A stretch of DNA of 64,000 bases from Prorocentrum cordatum (Eukaryota; Sar; Dinophyceae; Prorocentrales; Prorocentraceae). Shown piece after piece: positions 29,636 through 41,929 of the stretch. The notes beneath the pieces were generated by a model, which was given only the letters and a program-made list of their open reading frames with translations, was not told where the DNA came from and ran no database searches. Position numbers and translations under genes: made by a program. The DNA is taken from positions 619,636 to 683,635 of the forward strand of contig CAUYUJ010008557.1 in assembly GCA_963575745.1 (NCBI GenBank). Direction: 5' to 3'. The stretch's first letter is position 1. Each line of letters opens with the position of its first letter.

Positions 29636-30268
29636 AGCTTCTCTTTGGAGCCATTGAACCGCTACGGAGACAAGCTTGAAATCCCTGGTCGAGGGTGGGC
29701 TCGACGGGACGTGGGGGAGAGGCGTGCGAGGTTGATTGGTATTTAGACGTGGACTATAGTAAGTCGCACATTGTTTACATGAGCATCTGATGACAAATTT
29801 CATGCAATGCACAAGTGTACCATATCTACACATATAACGCCAACATAATGCACATGAACGTTCAAAGCGCACGTGGGCAAGTCAGTCACATTTATATTAG
29901 GGCTAGGGCTGTGATGCTTAGATTCAGGCGTGTGATAAATAAGTCGCATCCAGCTTCAGATGGTCATATAGTTATTATGTAATTATGTATATGTGCACAA
30001 ATTTATTAAGACGAATTTACCTTACACATTCAAACGCTCGGGGCCCAAACCACGCATTGAACTCTCAGGACGAGGGGGAGGGAGGTCGAAGAGAGGAGGG
30101 ATGCTTTGCACCGCAATTTGCATTGTGAGCGTGCGAACTTCATGTAATCTCAACCGCTCCGTACTGGCTGACTAAACGCAGCTGCGAATTCTAGAGAGAA
30201 GTGGGCCTACCCCCGCGCAGGCCTGCTCTAGCCCAAACGACGCCCGATGCGCAACGCGCAAGCCTGCT
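29636..30268. other. Intergenic / possible 5' region of the RRM gene
   Basis: The minus frame of the RRM gene stays open to 29872, but without family features. 29880-30268 is AT-richer and shows no coding signal. Confidence 0.4.
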
Positions 30269-31404
30269 CTAGCCGCGAGGCGCTAACGCAGCCCTCTTGG
30301 CCTTGCAGTCAGAGCAATAGCCGAACCACAGATCCGTCGGGCAGTAGATACCCTCATCCTTGAAGCGCTGCTGCTCCTCCACGCTCTCTGGCTTGTTGTT
30401 AGGGCGCTCCGTGGCGGCGACCTTTATGGGGCGTGACCTTCGACTTTATGGGCGTCACCTTCTTTGCCGTCTCCGCGGGCGTGACCTTCTGGGCCGTGTT
30501 CATGGGCGTGACCTTCGTGGCCGTCTTCATGGTCGTCATGACCTTCCTCTTCCCTGGCGGCCTGGCAGGGTCCAAGTCCTGGACGTGGCGCAACATATCC
30601 CAATCATCGCCAGAGATACCCATGGACTGCATCAACGGGGGCCCAAACTCATAGAGAAGCTGCCCCACCACCGAAGCACTCGGCTGGCCGCTGTCCTCCG
30701 AGCTTGACCCAGTCTCCATGTCACCTGCGAGACTCTTGAAGACGCTCGGGAGGTTCACGTCGCCCACCTTGGGACCTGGGCTCCTGCCTCTATTGGCAAG
30801 CGCACTGGTTGCAGTTGCTCTCCTCGGCGTCCTCGGGGCGCCTCCGCCACCCAACCCCAGCACGTCTGCCGACTGGGAGCGAAGAACTTCACCGCGACCC
30901 TGCCCACGCGACCGCGGCCCTGGCGGGGCCGACTGGGAGCGGGGAAGGGCTTCCGCCGCCTCTTCCACGTCGGTCCGCACCATCTCCAGCATCACAGTGA
31001 TGCCATCCGCCTCCGCCACGCCTGCCTTCTGGAAGCAACGGCGACGGACCTCGGCGACATGTTTCACATCCCTGAGGTTCGACATCATGATACGAATCAT
31101 CGTAGACACTGAGGCGGCGCAAAGCTGTTGCGCCTTGCTCGAGAAACTTGCCTTCTTATCATCATCAATCGATGTCAAGGCTTTCTCGAGCGTAGAGGCC
31201 GGGGGCACAGCCGTTCTTGCATGCAGCCAGGAGGCGCATGAGCAGTGGCTTGACGAAGAGCAACAGATCAGGGCGCGGAGCCATTTTCCACGTGAGGCTG
31301 GCCTGGGCGATCGGCTCGAGGAACCTATAGATGTCTCTGTTATCGTTGCGATCCTCCCTGATGAATCTTTCGATGCATGTCTGCAGGTCGCCCACAGGAA
31401 TCAA
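30269..31404 (-). CDS. Unknown Ser-rich protein with KVTP repeats, frame disrupted
   Basis: Three minus-strand pieces appear to belong together. From 31404 the frame reads IPVGDLQTCIERFIREDRND...PDLLLFVKPLLMRLLAACKNG. From about 31208 a second frame gives STLEKALTSIDDDKKASFSS, a helical region, RSQSAPPG/RSQSADVLG serine-rich motifs, and a VTPxxTAxK repeat. At 30428-30431 a run of four G (C on the coding strand) shifts the frame to a premature stop at 30399. With one base fewer the repeat would continue as TPIK into NNKPESVEEQQRFKDEG and a Cys motif CPTDLWFGYCSDC, ending at TAG 30269. No ATG start is identified and the function is unknown. Confidence 0.5.
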
Positions 31405-31599
31405 TGGGTTAGGATGGCGCCGAGTCGGCGGGCGGGCGCATCACCCTCGGCAGTCGGCTCCTCGGTCGATCACCTGCCAGCAGCTATCGAGACAGGGAGC
31501 TGGCACAGAGAGCACAAAGCCAATGTGCGATAGCCAACTGGGAATGCAAGATCGCGAGAAACCACAACTTTTGAAACAAGGGCCCAAATCGGCTACGGA

Positions 31600-32110
31600 A
31601 GAGGCTGGAGAAGAGGATGTTTTTGTATATACGCGATCCCTGGACTCGAGCTTGTATCCAGAGCACGAGGGTTTAGTTTGGGTTGAAACTAGACCCAAAC
31701 TAGAAACTGTAAGGACTGGGAGGAGAGGCGGAGAAGAGGATAATGTTGATGATAATCCATGCACACCTGGGTGGTTGTTGATATGTAAGCGATCCCGAAG
31801 CCTGACTGTTTATCCAAACCGTGTGGGTTGAGTTTGGCATCACATTGAATCAAAACTAAGCTTCCAGTATTCTCGATATGAGAGCAACTTCGAAGGACTT
31901 GGACATGCACTTCAACCAAACACGAAAAGAGCCGGCTCTGAACACCCACTCCAAATTGCAAACTGTGAATACAACGCAGCGAAACCGGAGAACCATGTGA
32001 ACAAGCATATGTTAGAATCTCGGAGTGGACGTCCAGAGCTGGTGGACTAGTCACCAAACCTTTTCCTGCCCATCGACCTTCCTGGGAGTTCAGTTTGGGT
32101 TCCGTTGCAA
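31600..32110. repeat. Dispersed palindromic repeat units
   Basis: Two to three related units, each with GGAGAAGAGGAT, then a GTAAGCGATCCC- or ACGCGATCCC-like segment, then a palindrome of GTTTAGTTTGGGTT type facing ACCCAAACTA (31670-31705, 31820-31850, 32083-32118). Confidence 0.5.
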
Positions 32111-32279
32111 CCCAAATTCAACCGACACGTTTTGGTTAAAACCTGATCCTGCATCCGTTATGCCCTTCACCTCTCATTCTACCCTGCTGTACCAAGTTCT
32201 ATTTCCCTCACCTCTTCATCAAAATACGTGCTGATAATTCTCATATTCCCTCAAGGCTGCAGTCGACTAGCAGTAGAGT
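32111..32279. other. Spacer
   Basis: AT-richer sequence with nothing recognisable. Confidence 0.4.
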
Positions 32280-32769
32280 GCCTACTTAGGTTAGGGCACG
32301 AAGCGAATAGGCAGGGCCACGCTATCGAGCTCGACGTTGACCGTTAACTCATCACCACGTTCCAGAGGGTTGTACAGCACATCACAATAAACTCGCTAGA
32401 TTTAACGTAAGCCTACACCGATGACAAACACCAGCCCATACATCCTAACACCATAAACCAACGTTATATGGCTCAGGCCCACAAGGAATCATACACGCAC
32501 ATACATGGAATCAACACCCTTGTCAACAACATAACCTAGCCGAACCTAACCAATAACCTAGCCTTAAAAGAGCCTAACCTAACAAACAACCTAATACAAT
32601 GTTTAACCTAACTGATCGTCTAGATATTAGTTTAATCATCAGGGTAATGCGGTAATGCTTAGGTTATTTATGAGGCTTAGGCTAAACATGAGGGTAACAG
32701 GTAGTCTAAGTATGAGTTTATTTCGGTACTCTAGATTAAACAAACTAATTGAATTTACCCCTCGTAGAC
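32280..32769 (-). repeat. Degenerate CCTAA/TTAGG-like tract
   Basis: Words such as CCTAACC, AACCTAGCC and TTAGGTTA recur at irregular spacing. On the minus strand the tract lies downstream of the LINE-like tail at 32770-32822, the same order as at 22771-22995. Confidence 0.55.
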
Positions 32770-32822
32770 TAGATTCGACGAATTAGTCTAGACTAGCCGA
32801 CTGGTTAGTTTTAGTCTAATGC
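32770..32822 (-). mobile_element. LINE 3'-tail homologue, inverted
   Basis: The reverse complement reads GACTAAAACTAACCAGTCGG and then CTAGTCTAGACTAATTCGTC, aligning with 22781-22820 at about three quarters identity. This marks the 3' end of a second, inverted member of the LINE family. Confidence 0.6.
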
Positions 32823-33080
32823 CGTCTTATGGGAGGTGGCCCAGGCCTTGGCCCGCGCCGCGGCTCAGCGCGTTCAGTTTCCGCCGTTGCCCGCGCAGGC
32901 CCGGCGCGCGCTGCCCGCCACGGTTGGCGGCGTCCGGACTGTTACTTCTACGTCTCCTACATCGTCGGATGGTCGGGCAGCCCCGGGTGTGACGGGCGGC
33001 TCGCGCCAGGACCCGCCTGGGCGCGCCTCTTCCTCCTTCTTCCTCGCCCCGCGCGCGCGCGGGTAGGCGCACCAGACTCA
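32823..33080 (-). pseudogene. Possible C-terminal remnant of the inverted LINE
   Basis: Directly upstream of the inverted tail on the minus strand. One frame ends RKLNALSRGAGQGLGHLP before the tail, loosely like the end of the first LINE. There is no RT motif. The call rests on position next to the tail. Confidence 0.3.
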
Positions 33081-33089
33081 GGGAGGTGC

Positions 33090-33160
33090 GGGCGCTCCTC
33101 CTCCTCCTCCTCCTCCTCCTTCTCCTCCTCCTCCCACCTCCTCCCACCTCCTCTTTCTGC
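33090..33160 (+). repeat. (TCC)n tract
   Basis: CTCCTC triplets followed by two CCCACCTCC variants. Confidence 0.9.
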
Positions 33161-33179
33161 TCCCTGGACGTCTTGATTT

Positions 33180-33984
33180 TTCATGGCCTCGTCTCTGGGC
33201 CTCGCGCCGCGAGCGCTCTTCTCGGATGGCCCCAGGGGCCCTGGGTGCCCCGCATCCTCTCCCAGAGCAGAGGGCCTCGCTCGTGAAGACCAGCGGTGCC
33301 CCGACTGCGCTGGGGCGCTGGAGGCCCCAGGAGGCCCCAAGGACGGCCCAACCCGAGGAAAAAACCCGCCAACCAGAGGCCCCCCCCAGCCACCTCGGCC
33401 CTCAAAGGGGCGGGGGATGGCGCCACCAAAGGCGGGGAGGGTGGCGGGCTTCGCTCCCATCTCGAAACACGGGCCTCGGAAGGGCCTGTGAGGCCCCCGC
33501 AGACGGCCCCAGAATGCACCCAGCACTGCCGCAAACCAGCCTCAACGATCCCCTGCGGCAGCCTGAAGCGGGCACACCTTTTTCCTTGCTCCCTGCAGTT
33601 GCGCGCCTTCCCACAAGCTGGAGAGCGCAACAGTGCCCACGCCGGCAGAAGCTCCGGCACTTGGGCAGCGCAGCCATCTGAGAAGGGCGCCTTCCTCGCC
33701 CAGGAGCGAGCGATAATAAGAATCAGGATGAGGGATGGAGTGGGGATGGGTGAGGGATCGGGGATGATGATGATGATGATGATGAGGAGGAGGAGGAGGA
33801 GGAGGAGCATGGATGGGGGACGAGGAGGATGGATAAGGGGAAGGAGGAGGAAGAGGACCAGAGCAAACCCAGGAAGTATCAGCGAGCGCTGCAACACGCC
33901 CTCACGTCCCACATCCCCTACCTTACCAGTCCCTAGAAGCCGTTCATGCGCCTCCTTGAAATACGAGCGTCCTATGTGCCTGCC
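33180..33984. other. Unassigned GC-rich region
   Basis: Open in several frames on both strands but without recognisable domains. A short (ATG)n/(AGG)n stretch lies at 33762-33810. Confidence 0.4.
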
Positions 33985-34560
33985 AACCAGGCGAGAGCCA
34001 CGTTTTGAGAGGGAAATGCCTTGTATCGTGCTTGTGGGTTCTGAGGGATGCGAACAGGTAGGATCATGAAGGTTGACGGTGTGGCCAGCGAGAGCCCCGT
34101 TTTGAAGAGGGACCGCCCCCCCCTTATCCGCGCAACTAGTGCGCAAGCTTACATTTCTGGTAGCTACATGTTTGGAGGTCTAAAGCGTGAGCCCCGGTTG
34201 GGAAAGGAACCGAGCTCCATCCGTGCAGTTCTTTCGTCTGTTCAATCCTACGGTCTTTAAGCGGAAAAAGGGGAATTCTCAAGCGAGAGCCACATGTTGA
34301 AAAGGAGCCGCCCTCAATCCTTGCAGTTGTAGCGAACGTGTAGGACGAATGTGCGCGGTGCTTAGGCGAGAGCCCCATTTTGGACAGGAGCCGCCCTTTA
34401 TCCGTGCAACTGCCACAAACTGGTAAGACGAATGTGCGAGGCGCGAAGGCGGCGGCCCCATTTTTAGCAGGAGCCACCTTCCACCCGTGTAGCTGCTGCA
34501 AGTTGTCAAGACGAATCTGCGTGGCGCCAGGACGATCTATCCGTTTTGAGACCACCCCTC
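33985..34560 (+). repeat. About 85-bp minisatellite, copy A
   Basis: Six or seven diverged units of roughly 80-100 bases. Each has GCGAGAGCCCCATTTTG, a GAGCCGCCCT-like block, TCCGTGCAACTG and AAGACGAATGTGCG. Best units start near 34282, 34369 and 34448. The same unit reappears at 56060-56420. Confidence 0.75.
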
Positions 34561-35060
34561 ATCCTCGTAACTGTTGCAAACTGATCAAGCTGCCTGCGGT
34601 AAGCCCCGCCATTGTGCTTGTGCAACGGCGCAGCAGGAAGGATATTGAGTGTAGGAATAGCGCAGATTCGACAACTGGTCTGACCTGCGACGGCTCTTGA
34701 GCTCGACCGCATTTCCGTTCGCGCGGCAGGGGGTAGGTCGAGTTCACGCCCTGCTGCAAGTCAGCGACCGGTCTGAACTAGGGCGGGTCGTGAACTCGGC
34801 ATCATCGTTTAAACGGCACAGCTCACAGAAAACACAAAACATGTCGAGTCGGCCCTGCTGGGCCATTCGACGCTCGCGGGGAAGAACGGACCCGCAGACC
34901 CCAAAAAGACAGAGGAGCGGAGCACATTTTTTCCTGCGGACAGCTCGGCGGCGGCGTGCGCCGTCCTTGGCGCCAGCGCCCGGGCCCCTGTGGCCTCTGG
35001 CGTTGGCCAGTGTGGCAGCGGAGAGCGCCTGCTCCCTCCACCTCATTCGTTTAGAGCTGG
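34561..35060. other. Unassigned spacer
   Basis: No supported feature; a CGCAGGAAAAAATGTGC-type AT patch breaks otherwise GC-rich sequence. Confidence 0.4.
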
Positions 35061-35420
35061 GCGCGGGCTCACGGACACCCCTCCGCGCCAGGGCCGGCGC
35101 CCAGCGGCGGCGGTGGGGATGGCGCCTGGCTGTGCCCCTGGCGTCAGCCGGCGCTGCAGCCGCGGGCCCCTCCGGCCCTGCTGCACTAGATGTCCAGCGC
35201 TGGCTATAGATTCCCTACCCTCCTCCCTCGGCAGCGGCTGGCCCTGAGGCAGCGGGGGTGGCGGCGGCAGGGTCTGGCGCCGAGCGGCACCAGGTTGTGC
35301 CGCCACCGCTGACGCTGCAACCGCGGGCCCCTCAGGCCCCGCTCCTTTAGGTGCCCAGCTTTGGCTGATAGGCATCCAACACTCCTTCCACGGCGGCGGC
35401 GCCCCCGGCGGCGGCGCCAG
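35061..35420 (-). repeat. Tandem duplication of about 180 bp
   Basis: Two diverged copies share GCTGCAGCCGCGGGCCCCTC / GCTGCAACCGCGGGCCCCTC and a following CAGCGCTGGCT / CAGCTTTGGCT block. Protein-like minus-strand reading exists but is broken by stops. Confidence 0.5.
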
Positions 35421-36051
35421 CGGCCAGGTGGCCACCTCCAACGGCGCGGCCCCAGCGCCCTCTTCCTCGAAACGGACGCCCCTCCTTTTTATTGTCATGG
35501 CTATGCGGGTTTCCTCGTTCGCCGTGGGGGCGCTGGGGCTGGCGAGTTCTGACGGACCTGGGGGGCGCAGGAACTACGCGTCCTTCCCCCCTTGTCCCCA
35601 CCGCTCCCCTGGCGGGAGCGAGCAGTGGCCGTCCTGCTCCCCCACCCCTCGGGCCCGCTCCGAGGTTTGCTCCTGTCATCCCCTGGCGCGGCTTGCCTCG
35701 ACGTCTTGCGCCCCAAGCCGGTCCGCTTTCGTCAGGCGGTAACCGATGCGCAGCGAGGTCGTATCTCCTGCCATGCCAGCGGCCATGCCGTTGTACCCTC
35801 GTTCGCCTCCCATACATAAATTCTTCACGCTTCGCGTATCCCCACCAGCCCATCTCAAAACAGCAACTCTTGCGAAGCATGCCGACAGTCGTGTTTTTCA
35901 GGCGTGTGTCCGCTTGCCCCCGCATATCTCCCCTGTTCCTCCTTCCTCCCGCCTCCTTGTACATCCTCCTTGTGGTGGGAGCGGGAGAAGGACGAGGCGG
36001 AGGAGGAGGGAGAGAAAGCGGTGGGAGGCAAGAGGGATTTAGCGGAGACGA
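35421..36051. other. Unassigned spacer
   Basis: Mixed GC-rich sequence without recognisable motifs. Confidence 0.4.
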
Positions 36052-36129
36052 CGACCACAGCGATGATCCTAACAACGACGACGCACCCGACGACGACGAC
36101 GATATCGACCGCAACGACGACGACGACCA

Positions 36130-36170
<41 letters not shown>

Positions 36171-36189
36171 TCGACGACGACGACGACGA

Positions 36190-36240
<51 letters not shown>
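36052..36240 (+). repeat. (ACG)n microsatellite
   Basis: GACGAC triplets with a few substitutions, about 190 bases. Confidence 0.95.
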
Positions 36241-36241
<1 letters not shown>

Positions 36242-36267
36242 TGGTGGGAGTCGTTGGGGCCCCTCGT

Positions 36268-36856
36268 GGTGTGAGTCGTTCGGCCCCATCGTCCTTGTGT
36301 GAGTCCTTCGGGCCCCTCTTCCTGGTGTGAGTCGTTCGGGCTCCTCGTGGTGTGAGTCGTTCGGGCCCCTCGTCCTGGTGTGAGCCGTTCGGGCCCTTCT
36401 CGTGGTTGAGTCGTTCGGGCCTCTCGTCCTGGTGTGAGTCGTTCGGGCCCTTCTTCCTGGTGTGAGTCGTTCGGGCTCTTCGTGGTGTGAGTCGTTCGGG
36501 CTCTTCGTCCTGGTGTGAGTCGTTCGGGCTTCTCGTGGTGTGAGTTGTTCGGGCCCCTCGTCCTGGTGTGAGTCGTTCGGGCCCCTCCTCCTGGTGTGAC
36601 TCGTTCGGGCTCCTCGTGGTGTGAGTCGTTCGGGGCCCGCGTCGTGGTGTGAGTCGTTCGGGCTCCTCGTGGTGTGAGTCGTTCGGGCGCCTCGTCCTGG
36701 TGTGAGTCGTTCGGGCCCCTCCTTGTGGTGTGAGTCGTTCGGGCTCTTCGTGGTGTGAGTCGTTCGGGCCCCTCGTCCTGGTGTGAGTCGTTCGGGCTCC
36801 TCGTGGTGTGAGTCGTTCGGGCGTCTCATCCTGGTGCGAGTCGTTCGGGCCCCTCG

Positions 36857-36862
<6 letters not shown>
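36268..36862 (+). repeat. Mixed 25/28-bp minisatellite
   Basis: About 23 units starting GTGTGAGTCGTTCGGGC, ending either in TCCTCGTG (about 25 bases) or CCCTCGTCCTG (about 28 bases), in a frequently alternating pattern. Confidence 0.9.
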
Positions 36863-38118
<1,256 letters not shown>

Positions 38119-38119
38119 A

Positions 38120-38470
38120 GTATATTTTGGGAGCCTCTTGGAAGCCTTTTGGGGCGTCTTGGGGGCCTCTTGGCGGCCCCAGGGGCTTCTAGGAGCGTCT
38201 TGGGTGCCTTGGGGGAGCCTCTTCGGGCCTCCTGGGAGCCTCTTGGAGGCCGTTTGGGGCGTCTTGGGGGCCTCTTGGCGGCTCCAGGGGCTTCCAGGAG
38301 CGTCTTGGGTGCCTCGGGGGAGCCTCTTGGGGCCTCTTGGGGACCTCTTGGGGGCATCTTGGGGGCCTCTTGGAGGCCTCTGGGGCCCTCTTGGGCTCTG
38401 GGAGGTATCTTGGGGCTCTTTGGGAGGGGTCTGGGAGGTATCTTGGGGCCATCTTTCGGGCGATCGATCA
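38120..38470 (+). repeat. CTTGGG-type minisatellite, array 4
   Basis: GGCGTCTTGGGGGCCTCTTG units, with an internal near-duplicate of about 110 bases (38141-38250 and 38251-38360). Confidence 0.85.
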
Positions 38471-38710
38471 CAGATGGGGCGAGCACTTTTCTCCCCCCCC
38501 CCCCCGTCGGGGCCACGATCCTCGTGAGGGGTGTCGAATTTTAGCCCTCCCAGGAGTCGAAAAAGACCCCTCCGACCACCCGCGAAAGGACCTCTCCAGG
38601 CCCAGGGGGAGGGGGTAGGGGGAGGGGTAAACCCCTCCCCGAAGGGGAAGAAGGGGCTTGAGAACAGAGCGGGCTCTCTAAACCACTCACGCCCAAAGGG
38701 CTGGTGGGAT
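38471..38710. other. Junction sequence
   Basis: A C-run near 38500 and unplaced GC-rich sequence that abuts the truncated recombinase. Confidence 0.4.
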
Positions 38711-39665
38711 TCTTATTGAAGGAGGTGCTGCTCCAGCGCCCGAACCTCTTGATCAACTCCACGTCCAGGCAGATGTGGTAGTGGGCGGCGGCGCCTCCGG
38801 TGCGCAGCGAGTGGGATCGCATGCGCTCGGCGGGGAGGCTTCCTTTCCTTGCCACCTGCTCGAGCACCTCTTGCAGTTGCTCGCGTTTCACCGGTGTCCC
38901 GTCTCGCCAGCGGCAAAGCGGGAGAAGTTTCTCGGTCGTGAAGCGCTCGGGGAATTCCTGCTGCATCCTCTCCGCCGCCAGCGCCAGGCAGAGCCCCGCG
39001 CCGGTGCGGTAATGGTTGCGCGCCACTCCTGCTTGCAGCTGGTCCGCCCTGGAGCTCTCGATCCACGCGATGACCTTGTCGGCCTCCCTCAAGTACGACG
39101 TGGGATGCCCCCCGCAGCGTGCTGCCACGTCGCCCCTGGTCAGCACCTTGTCGTGGCCCCAGCCGTCGCTCCAGGCGTACTTCCCGACGCGCATCAGGAA
39201 GAACCGGACCTTGGCCAGCGCGTGCCAGATCACCGCGTGGTCGGGCACCTCGGCTGGGCGGTACACTGCCAGGATCAGCTTCGCCATGCGCGCCGTGGCG
39301 GGGAGCTTTCGAGGGCGGGCGCCGTCTCGGAGCGCGAGCCCCCTTGGCGCCAGCCAGACCCGCGGCTTGCCCGCCACGGGGTCGCCAGCGCCGATTGCCA
39401 CGTGCTGATGCTTAATGCCAAAGACGCGCTGCTTGACAGTCCCGAGGGCCTTCCTCATGGTCGCGATCAGGTGCGCGATGAAAATCATTAGTTCCTCTTC
39501 GCCCCCGCGCCTCTCGGCCGCCTGGGCCGCCTCCCCCCTATGGGCCGGTGACCGATCCCTGATCTGGCAGAACAGCACCCACTCACTGCCTCCAGCCGCG
39601 GCCTGCGACGTCATCTGGACTTTGGCGTTCTCGAGCTCCGCGAGGTAGCGCAGTCCGCCGATCGG
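38711..39665 (-). pseudogene. Tyrosine recombinase, truncated before the catalytic tyrosine
   Basis: One open minus frame covers a core-binding region (WVLFCQIRD, LIATMRKALGTVKQRVFGIK, KPRVWLAPRGLALRDGARPR) and a catalytic domain. FFLMRVGKYAWS holds the first Arg. SSRADQLQAG stands where many relatives have a Lys. SHSLRTGGAAAHYH holds the H-x-x-R box (His 38811-38813, Arg 38802-38804), followed by KRFGRWSS with Trp at 38733-38735. The catalytic Tyr, expected about ten residues later, is missing because the homology stops near 38711. Such recombinases cut and rejoin DNA for DIRS-type and Crypton elements and related dinoflagellate families. No RT accompanies it. Confidence 0.7.
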
Positions 39666-40420
39666 GGCGCCCCCGCGCGGCGCGGGGCGCGCGCCTCCGG
39701 CAGGGCCCCCGCGTGCCTGGCGCGATCGCCTCCTCGCGGGACGTCGTCGCCGAAGGTGTCGTCCTGCGTCCGGGCGGGCGCGGCCTCCCCCAACAGCTCC
39801 GCGGCTGCTGGCAGCGACCCGCGCCCCTCCTTGGCCTGCACGTCGGGGCCATCGGGCGCCTCCTCCAGCGACGCCTGCGGCGCCGCCGACGCGCGCTCGA
39901 AGTCGTCCATCAACGCGGCTGCCTGGTCGGGCGAATGCGCTGCCAGCGTCGCGTCGACGTCCGCCATCTCCGAGTCGCGCGGGGCGACCGCGCCGGAGGC
40001 TGCCCCCCGGGCGGGGAAGGGGGCTCGCCGCTCGGGCGGGGCGGGGCCACGGCGTCCGACGGGGGGCGCCCGAGAGGCCCCGGCAGCTCCACGAACGGCA
40101 CTCCCTGCAGGCCTGCGTTGCACGTCTTGACTTTGGCGCAGCGCTGCCGTCAGCGCCCCGCTCGCCCTCCAGGGTCTGGCGGTGCCTGGGCGGGGTGAAT
40201 GGGCGCGGTGCGGGGGTCGCCGGCTCGCCCTCGGCAGTTGCACTCGTAGCATTGCGTGGTCCCCGGCGGCGGTGTCGCCGCGGGAGGCTGTGGCGTCGCC
40301 TATGGCGGCGACGGTGCTTCCCTGCGGGATTCTGGCGCCTGCTCGACTCCGCGGGCGAGTTCAGCAGCTGTCGGCCCCTTAGGTTTCTCTGGCGCAGCCG
40401 CCAGAAAGACCGCGTCATCG
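39666..40420 (-). pseudogene. Upstream region of the recombinase
   Basis: The recombinase frame is open to 40418, but its N-terminal 240 residues are Arg/Gly-rich and unlike a protein domain. A shifted frame at 39611-40252 looks more natural (DSEMADVDATLAAHSPDQAA, then EGRGSLPAAAELLGEAAPA). I infer a frameshift near 39.65 kb. Confidence 0.4.
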
Positions 40421-40924
40421 AGCCTCGTGAAGCCCGCGGCGGCTAGATGACCATCGCCATCACGCGCGCAGTCCCCCGCGCCAAGAGGGGCGCGGCGTTG
40501 AGAGCGGGAACCGCGGGCGCTCTGTGCGCCCGGGGTCCAGCGGCGGCCCGCGCAGCGGCGGCGGGCGGCGGCCGGGGGCCATGGCGCCCGGGCGGCGCCG
40601 GCAGCGGGGCGGGGGCCCAGTGGGGGCGGCGGCGCCAGCGCCCCAGCGCAGCGCGGCGGCCATCGCTGGGGCCGCAAACCAGGCGCCGAACGCCGTGGCT
40701 TCGGCGCCCCGCAGGGGGCCACCCTTTTTTCGCAGAGAGAGGGGGCTCGGCGCGCTGCCGGGCCAAGAAGGCTTGAGCGAGCCCCTCTCTCTTTCTCTGA
40801 CCTCTCCCCCTTCGAGCCTTGTTTTCTAAGCCGCCGCGCCGAACGGCCAATTCGCCCGCGCGGCGCGGAGGAGGGCGATGAAAAGGAGGGCGAGGACGCC
40901 GCCGCGCAGTCAGACGAGGAACAC
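40421..40924. other. Very GC-rich spacer
   Basis: Open in nearly all frames; no motif. Confidence 0.4.
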
Positions 40925-41641
40925 CACATGGCACAACAAGCACACACAACAAAACGGCACCATACAAGCTTTTCTCTTAGACAACCCGAACACATGCTGC
41001 ACAAAGCAGACTGCAACGAGGATCACTGCGCCGACGGACTGACAGGTGGACTACACTACGCAGCACACGCAACGCACCATAACGAACCACCTGGCAACCA
41101 CCCGCCAGCAGCAACCCGACGCCGTTAAACCCAAACACACCAACGAGCGAACCAATTCAATCGCACTACACATCAATATAACAACCTACAACACACACCG
41201 CGCCAACGTCGACGCATTCAACGAAGAGTTTTCCATGCGACAAAATATCACTCCAACGCATGCCCGAGGTCAACGCCTCACCCTCATGGGAGTCCAAGAA
41301 ACGACAGCACAAAGCGTCTTCAGCACGGCAGACACGTTTGCACAATTCACCACTCCTCAGCACCCATCCAAGCTCGCATGTAGCCTACCGGTGAACACAT
41401 CAGTGCCCTGCGCAACTACATCCAAGAGGAAGCCGTATTTCAAGTGCAAAATTTCCGGGTGCGTCATGCCTCGCACTGTCTCATCATCACGCTACGCGCA
41501 CCATTGAGAAGTGGAACCATCTACGTATCACATGCCCGCCACGTCCGACGCGGCCCGAAACGTCGCTCGATGGCGCGAGCCTTGCCCTGCACCCCGTGCC
41601 AACTCCAACCGTCTGACGCAATGTTCTTGCCAGAACAGTGA
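40925..41641 (+). pseudogene. Retroelement endonuclease fragment (A/C-rich)
   Basis: One frame reads LHINITTYNTHRAN (Asn near 41190), then RGQRLTLMGVQETT (Glu near 41298), the first two motifs of an AP-type LINE endonuclease. After a frameshift near 41.38 kb a second frame reads QNFRVRHASHCLIITLRAP and TIYVSHARHV, plausible next strands of the fold, and ends at 41641. RT is absent, so this is a 5' fragment. Its strong A/C bias on the plus strand differs from the GC-rich LINE at 15.6 kb and resembles 52.0-54.4 kb. Confidence 0.5.
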
Positions 41642-41929
41642 GCGCGTGGCGGATCAATGGTCCGCAACCGTGCCCCCGCGGTGAGGCGTGCAAGCTTGTG
41701 CGCGCTGTCTGGTAGGCGCGACCTCCTCGCCTTCGCCGAGCTGGGCAGCATTCGCAGCTGCGTTTCGCATGAGACATTTTCACAACATCTGAAAATCCCA
41801 CGTTCATTGTCCAACCTTGTTTCATTGTCCAACCTTTCCCTGCTCGGAGGGAGGTTTACACCCCCGCCGCCCTCCCAGTCTCTGGGCGGAGAGCGCCGCG
41901 AGGTGGCAGGCTGTCCATTTTGGGTCAAG
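41642..41929. other. Spacer
   Basis: No supported feature. Confidence 0.4.
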
